From Carthagonibacter sp032251515 (lineage in GTDB: Bacteria > Gemmatimonadota > Gemmatimonadetes > Palauibacterales > Palauibacteraceae): DNA of 64,000 nucleotides. The position numbers and the translations under genes are program-made. Within the stretch, counting starts at the first letter, position 1. Each line of letters begins with the position of its first letter. The stretch lies in the NCBI GenBank assembly GCA_032251515.1, contig JAVVDU010000010.1, forward strand, positions 6,796-70,795. Direction: 5' to 3'. Positions 60,249-64,000 of this stretch are shown piece after piece. Below the pieces are notes generated by a model, which had not been told where the DNA came from, did not search any database, and was given only the letters and a program-made list of their open reading frames with translations.

Positions 60249-60908
60249 TCAGTCCGTGTCCTCGTCCTCGTCCGGCCGGGCCGAGAGCACCTCGGGTTCC
60301 ACGTCCTCCCCGATGAGCTCGAGTCCCTCCTCCTCGGCCTCTTCCTCCTCGACGATGCGCGGCGCCGCGACGGCGCAGATCGTGAGATCGCCGTCGTCGC
60401 GCACGTCGAGTCCGCCCGCGTCGATGTCCCGCACGTGCAGCGAGTCGCCGATATCCAGCGCCGAGATGTCGACCTCGAACAATTCCGGGATGTCCGTCGG
60501 CAGGCACTCGACCTCGATCTCGTGGCGGATCTGCTGCAGGACGCCGCCGTTCTTCACGCCCGTCGCCGAGCCGGTCAGATGGAGCGGCACGTTCACGACC
60601 AGCTTCTCGTCCACGTTGATCTGGAAGAAGTCCACGTGCAGGATCCGCGGCCGGACGGGGTGGCGCTGCACGTCGCGGATCAGCACCCGTCGCGGCCGTC
60701 CCCTGCCCACCGTCAGGTCGATCAGCGTGTTCTCCACGGAGATGCCCGCCAGCAGGGCCTCGAGCTCCCGCTCGTCCACGGCCACGGACACGGGATCGAT
60801 CCCGTGTCCGTACAGGCTCCCGGGGATCCTCCCCTCCTGCCGCATCCGCCTGGCGGGCCCCTTGCCCCGCTCCTCGCGCGCCTCGACGCGCAGCTTCGCC
60901 TCTGTCAT
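60249..60908 (-). CDS. rplY: 50S ribosomal protein L25/general stress protein Ctc
   Basis: 219 codons, the long CTC form. The N-terminal L25 domain binds 5S rRNA (VEAREERGKGPARRMRQEGRIPGSLYG). The C-terminal TL5 domain begins PLHLTGSATGVKNGG, with a following LPTDIPELFEVDISALDIGDSL-like stretch. It ends in a 30-residue acidic tail (EEEEAEEEGLELIGE, RPDEDEDTD). Third ribosomal protein here with an added charged tail. Lies between prs and pth. Confidence 0.96.
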   Translation of the reverse strand: MTEAKLRVEAREERGKGPARRMRQEGRIPGSLYGHGIDPVSVAVDERELEALLAGISVENTLIDLTVGRGRPRRVLIRDVQRHPVRPRILHVDFFQINVDEKLVVNVPLHLTGSATGVKNGGVLQQIRHEIEVECLPTDIPELFEVDISALDIGDSLHVRDIDAGGLDVRDDGDLTICAVAAPRIVEEEEAEEEGLELIGEDVEPEVLSARPDEDEDTD

Positions 60909-60981
60909 CGCTCCGTCCCGTGTTCGCTTCCCTGGGGCCCGTCGCGACTGCGCGACCGGGCACTTCGGCCGAGCAGCCCGT

Positions 60982-61941
60982 TCAATCGAACAGCTTGCTC
61001 ACCGACCGGTTGTAATGCGTGCTCTCGATGGCCCGCGCCAGCAGGCTCGCGATCGACACGACCGTCAGGTTCGGCAGCGCCTGCCGCGTATCCTCCGGGA
61101 TGTCGATCGTGTCCGTCACCGCGATCTCGACGATCTCCTGGCCCGCCAGGCGCTCCACCGCAGGCCCCGACAGCAGCGCGTGCGTGGCGATGCAGTACAC
61201 CTCGGTGGCCCCTCGCTCCCGCAGCGCCTGGATCGCGTTCACCATGGTGCCCGCGGTGTCGACCATGTCGTCGGGGATCACGCAGCGGCGGCCCCGCACC
61301 TCGCCGACCACGTTCACCACCTCGGTCACGTTCGCCGTGGGCCGGCGCTTGTCGATGATCGCGAGGCCCGCGCCCATCCGCTTCGCGTAGCCGCGCGCCA
61401 TCTTCGCCGCGCCCACGTCGGTGGCCACGACGACCACGTCCTCCAGCTTCCGCGACCGGAAGTGCTCCATGAACGCCGGCGCGGCGTACAGGTGGTCGAC
61501 CGGGATGTCGAAGAACCCCTGCAGCTGGTGCTGGTGCAGGTCGATCGTGATGACCCGGTCGGCCCCCGCCGCCACGATCAGGTTCGCCATCAGCTTCGCC
61601 GCGATCGACACGCGCGGCTGGTCCTTCCGGTCCTGCCGCGCGTACCCGAAGTAGGGCACGACCGCGGTGACGCGCGCCGCCGATGCCCGCTTGGCCGCAT
61701 CGATGAGCAGCAGCAGCTCGAGCGTGTTCTCCGCCGGCGGACTCGTCGGCTGGATCACGAACACGTCGCGACCGCGCACGTTCTCGTCGATCCGGACGAA
61801 GATCTCTCCGTCCGCGAACCGGCGGATCGTCACCTCGCACAGCGGCTGCCCCAGCTCGGCGGCGATGCGGGCCGCGAGGCCCGGGTTCGCCGTCCCGGTC
61901 AGCACCATCATCGGCGTGCCGGTCGCGGACATCTCCGTCAT
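60982..61941 (-). CDS. prs: ribose-phosphate pyrophosphokinase
   Basis: 319 codons from ATG 61941; an ATG three codons later is possible. Makes PRPP from ribose 5-phosphate and ATP. Class I signatures are GRDVFVIQPTSPPAENTLELL, YARQDRKDQPRVSI, ITIDLHQHQLQGFF and the PRPP-binding loop DDMVDTAGTM. It is the first gene of prs-rplY-pth, behind the strong promoter at 61996-62024. No tRNA gene precedes it, unlike in some bacteria. Confidence 0.98.
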   Translation of the reverse strand: MTEMSATGTPMMVLTGTANPGLAARIAAELGQPLCEVTIRRFADGEIFVRIDENVRGRDVFVIQPTSPPAENTLELLLLIDAAKRASAARVTAVVPYFGYARQDRKDQPRVSIAAKLMANLIVAAGADRVITIDLHQHQLQGFFDIPVDHLYAAPAFMEHFRSRKLEDVVVVATDVGAAKMARGYAKRMGAGLAIIDKRRPTANVTEVVNVVGEVRGRRCVIPDDMVDTAGTMVNAIQALRERGATEVYCIATHALLSGPAVERLAGQEIVEIAVTDTIDIPEDTRQALPNLTVVSIASLLARAIESTHYNRSVSKLFD

Positions 61942-61995
61942 GGTCCCGGCTCGCTCCCTCTTCGCGGGCGGTCAGGGGTCCGGAACGAGCCGGGC

Positions 61996-62024
61996 ATCAT
62001 ACAGGCCATCGCGGAGACCGTCAA
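61996..62024 (-). promoter_or_regulatory. strong promoter before prs
   Basis: Minus strand: TTGACG (62024-62019), a 17-bp spacer, TATGAT (62001-61996). Predicted start near 61989, leader about 48 nt. The -35 box contains the TGA stop codon of the upstream MscS gene, so coding sequence and promoter overlap. It has the best -10 of the window. Confidence 0.85.
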
Positions 62025-63121
62025 CCGGCCGCACCGCTGCGCTCGTCCGGCATCGCGGGCTGGAACGGGGACGCGCCACCCTCCGCCCCGTGCAGGTAGA
62101 GGAGCTGCGTCGGATAGGCGAACTCGATGCCCTCCCTGTCGAAGCGCTCCAGCAGGGCGAGGTTGATCTCCTGCTGCACGTCCATGTACGCGTTGTAGTC
62201 GGGGACCATCATGTAGTAGACGGTCTCGTAGACGAGCGACGAGTCCCCGAACGCCTTGAAGTGGCAGCGGTCGAAGCGCGTGCGCTCGCACGACTCGATC
62301 GTGTCGCGCACGATCCCGGGAATCCGTCCCGCCAGGTCGGGCGGCGTCTGGTAGATCACCCCGAACGAGAACAGCACGCGGCGCTCGGACATGCGGCCGT
62401 AGTTGCGGATCCGGCTCTGCAGCAGGTCGGTGTTCGCGAACACGAGCTGCTCGCCGCTCAGGCTCCGCAGGCGCGTCGTCTTCAGCCCGATCGCCTCCAC
62501 GGTGCCCAGCATGTCGCCCACCGCGAGGAAGTCCCCCACGAGGAACGGCTTGTCGATGAGGATCGACAGGGAGGCGAACAGGTCGCCGAGGATGTTCTGG
62601 ACCGCCAGCGCGATGGCGATGCCGCCCACGCCGAGGCCGGCCACGAGCGCCGTGATGTCGATGCCGAGGTTGTCCAGCAGGACGAGCAGGGCGACGGACC
62701 AGATCGCCACCCGGACCGCGTAGCGCAGGAGGTTGAACGAGGACAGCGTCTCCGGCTGGTCGGCGAATCGCGTCCGCTTCCAACCCTCGAGGGCCACCTC
62801 CGCCCAGCGGCCCGCCGAGATGCCCGCCTGGAGCAGGATCGCCGCGAGCACCAGACGCTCCACCCAGGGCACCAGCGACGGCGACACGTCGAGCAGCCGG
62901 CTGCCCGCCCAGGCGCCTGCCGCGAGCCCGAACCACGGCCGGACCGCATCGAGGGCCGCGAACAGGCCGTCGTCGAGGCTCGTCGCGGTGGCCTCGGCCA
63001 GCCGGCGCCCGCGCATCAGGACGGAGCGCGCGATCCGGATCGCCAGGACGACGGCGAGGGCGACGCCGGCGGCCACGACCCAGTCGCGTGCCGAGTTGCC
63101 CAGCCAGACCAGGTCAGTCAT
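62021..63121 (-). CDS. MscS-family mechanosensitive ion channel
   Basis: 366 codons. Membrane segments at about residues 14-30, 60-80, 88-106 and 132-160, then the pore helix and beta domain. The MscS block reads DITALVAGLGVGGIAIALAVQNILGDLFASLSI, with DKPFLVGDFLAVGDMLGTVEAIGLKTTRLRSL-like sequence after it. A C-terminal alpha/beta cage follows. Opens on membrane tension to release solutes. It overlaps the neighbouring MscS gene by 8 nt; its stop forms part of the prs promoter. Confidence 0.93.
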   Translation of the reverse strand: MTDLVWLGNSARDWVVAAGVALAVVLAIRIARSVLMRGRRLAEATATSLDDGLFAALDAVRPWFGLAAGAWAGSRLLDVSPSLVPWVERLVLAAILLQAGISAGRWAEVALEGWKRTRFADQPETLSSFNLLRYAVRVAIWSVALLVLLDNLGIDITALVAGLGVGGIAIALAVQNILGDLFASLSILIDKPFLVGDFLAVGDMLGTVEAIGLKTTRLRSLSGEQLVFANTDLLQSRIRNYGRMSERRVLFSFGVIYQTPPDLAGRIPGIVRDTIESCERTRFDRCHFKAFGDSSLVYETVYYMMVPDYNAYMDVQQEINLALLERFDREGIEFAYPTQLLYLHGAEGGASPFQPAMPDERSGAAG

Positions 63122-64000
63122 TCGTTCCTGCCTCCCACTCCACGGTGCGGATCGGATAGGGGATCGTGATGCCGTGCTCCCTGTACCGCCGGTGCAGCCG
63201 CTTCACGAACTCGTGCCGCACCGGGAACTGGAGCGCGAACTCCTCCACCGGGATCCGGACCGTGAGATCGATGCTCGAGTCGCCGAACGTGTGGAATCGG
63301 AGGACCGGCTCGAGGCCGTCCACCTGACCCGACGCCTCGCTCACGATCTCCCGGGCGGCGGCGAGCGTGACTCTCTCGACCTCCTCGAGGTCGCTGTCGT
63401 AGTGGACCCCCACGTCGCAGCGCGTCCAGATGACGCGCCGGGGCAGATGGTAGTTGGTGACGATGGAGTCCGCGAGCTTGCTGTTCGGGACCACCACTTC
63501 GTGGTCGTCGAACAACCCCTCGATCGCCGTGTTCCGCCACCGCACCTCGGTGACGTAGCCCTCCTCGCCAGACTCGAGGCGGATGTAGTCGCCCGCCCCG
63601 ACCTGGCGCGACGCGAGGATCTGGAACCCGGAGAACAGGTTGGCCAGCGTCGGCTGCAGCGCCAGGGCCACCGCCAGCCCGCCGATCCCGAGCCCCGTGA
63701 TGATCGGCGTGATCTCGATCCCGAGCGACTGCAGCAGCACGAGCCCGCCGAGCAGCCACACGACGAACCGCACCAGGTTCGCCATCAGGGAGCCGGCCGG
63801 AAGCGTGGAGCTCGAGCGTCGGACCCAGCGGCGCACGCCGGTGGCCGCGGCCCGTGCCGCGACGGTCGTCACGGCGATGACGATCAGCGCGGTGAGCGCC
63901 GCGTCCAGCCAGCGGCGCGACACGTCGTCCGGCAGCGCGAGGCCGGCGGCGGCCCAGGCGCCGAGCGCCGTCAGGAGGAGCAGCGGCGCGTGCCCCAGCG
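63114..64000 (-). CDS. MscS-family mechanosensitive ion channel, 5' end beyond the window
   Basis: At least 295 codons. The pore-beta block ITPIITGLGIGGLAVALALQPTLANLFSG is followed by VGAGDYIRLESGEEGYVTEV, then a C-terminal domain with a YPIRTVEW-type end. A GTG at 63923 could start it. However, the frame stays open to the window edge and encodes a hydrophobic run (LGHAPLLLLTALGAWAAAG), so the true start is probably upstream and this entry is partial. It is a diverged relative of its neighbour and the two are coupled. Confidence 0.88.
   Translation of the reverse strand, partial: LGHAPLLLLTALGAWAAAGLALPDDVSRRWLDAALTALIVIAVTTVAARAAATGVRRWVRRSSSTLPAGSLMANLVRFVVWLLGGLVLLQSLGIEITPIITGLGIGGLAVALALQPTLANLFSGFQILASRQVGAGDYIRLESGEEGYVTEVRWRNTAIEGLFDDHEVVVPNSKLADSIVTNYHLPRRVIWTRCDVGVHYDSDLEEVERVTLAAAREIVSEASGQVDGLEPVLRFHTFGDSSIDLTVRIPVEEFALQFPVRHEFVKRLHRRYREHGITIPYPIRTVEWEAGTND

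Noticed and set aside
61942..62020. tRNA gene upstream of prs
   Set aside because: Some bacteria have one here, but no cloverleaf pattern or GTTCGA-type T-loop is present.

Overview
This window is a gene-dense stretch of a bacterial chromosome with very high GC, GC-rich third codon positions, frequent GTG starts and many 1-8 nt gene overlaps. The gene content points to a diderm. There is an ExbB/ExbD/TonB energiser, SPOR-domain proteins, a surface protein with a predicted outer-membrane barrel, and BshB1 of the bacillithiol pathway. Together these are most like Gemmatimonadota or a related high-GC lineage. That placement is inferred from gene content only, because no rRNA or other decisive marker lies in the window. 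Nothing resembles a phage, insertion sequence, plasmid, CRISPR array or tRNA gene; this is core chromosome.

Layout from left to right. 1-5263 (minus): a divIVA fragment, yggS, the TonB/ExbD/ExbD/ExbB unit with a clear promoter, then cdaA (c-di-AMP synthase) and folP. 5266-11753 (minus): ftsH, hpt, tilS, a small unknown gene, frr, pyrH and tsf. 11852-13987 (minus): an rpsB terminator, rpsB, rpsI and rplM, and an rplM leader with a strong promoter followed by an intrinsic-terminator hairpin. 14051-17190 (minus): a sigma-70 factor, lepB, a membrane-anchored unknown and thpR. 17325-19964 (plus): queD, pabB and pabA. comM and a small membrane protein follow on minus. 22276-33502 (plus): a DMT transporter, a creatininase-like protein with an altered metal site, a secreted unknown, a Yip1-like protein, a MacAB-like exporter with a separate ATPase and two permeases, bshB1, a cysteine desulfurase and mnmA.

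33570-41168 (minus) is one tightly packed run, in transcription order dnaX, ebfC, recR, a small membrane protein, a Ras-like GTPase, pgsA, pncC, an alpha/beta hydrolase, grpE and dnaJ. Just upstream of dnaX lies the SRP RNA gene with its own promoter. 41445-49341 (minus) holds, in transcription order, a SPOR lipoprotein, a membrane SPOR protein with a possible degenerate ATPase domain, smc, an RNase Z-like hydrolase and yraN. 49476-55133 holds a three-module protease/propeller/barrel surface protein, rsfS and a FakA-FakB fusion. 55213-57436 is the rpsF-rpsR-DUF2232-rplI ribosomal unit with a promoter. 57452-62024 holds prs-rplY-pth-hppA, with a strong promoter before prs. Two tandem MscS channels close the window, the last running off the right edge.

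Most of the content is housekeeping: translation, ribosome assembly, folate and queuosine synthesis, tRNA thiolation, chromosome maintenance and membrane energetics. The points that stand out are the recurrent TAGnnT form of the -10 element, the rplM leader terminator, two probable leaderless genes, the smc-SPOR linkage, the fused fatty-acid kinase, and a five-base apical loop in the SRP RNA where a GNRA tetraloop is usual. No gap longer than 300 bases lacks a gene; the longest, 41169-41444, contains the SRP RNA.
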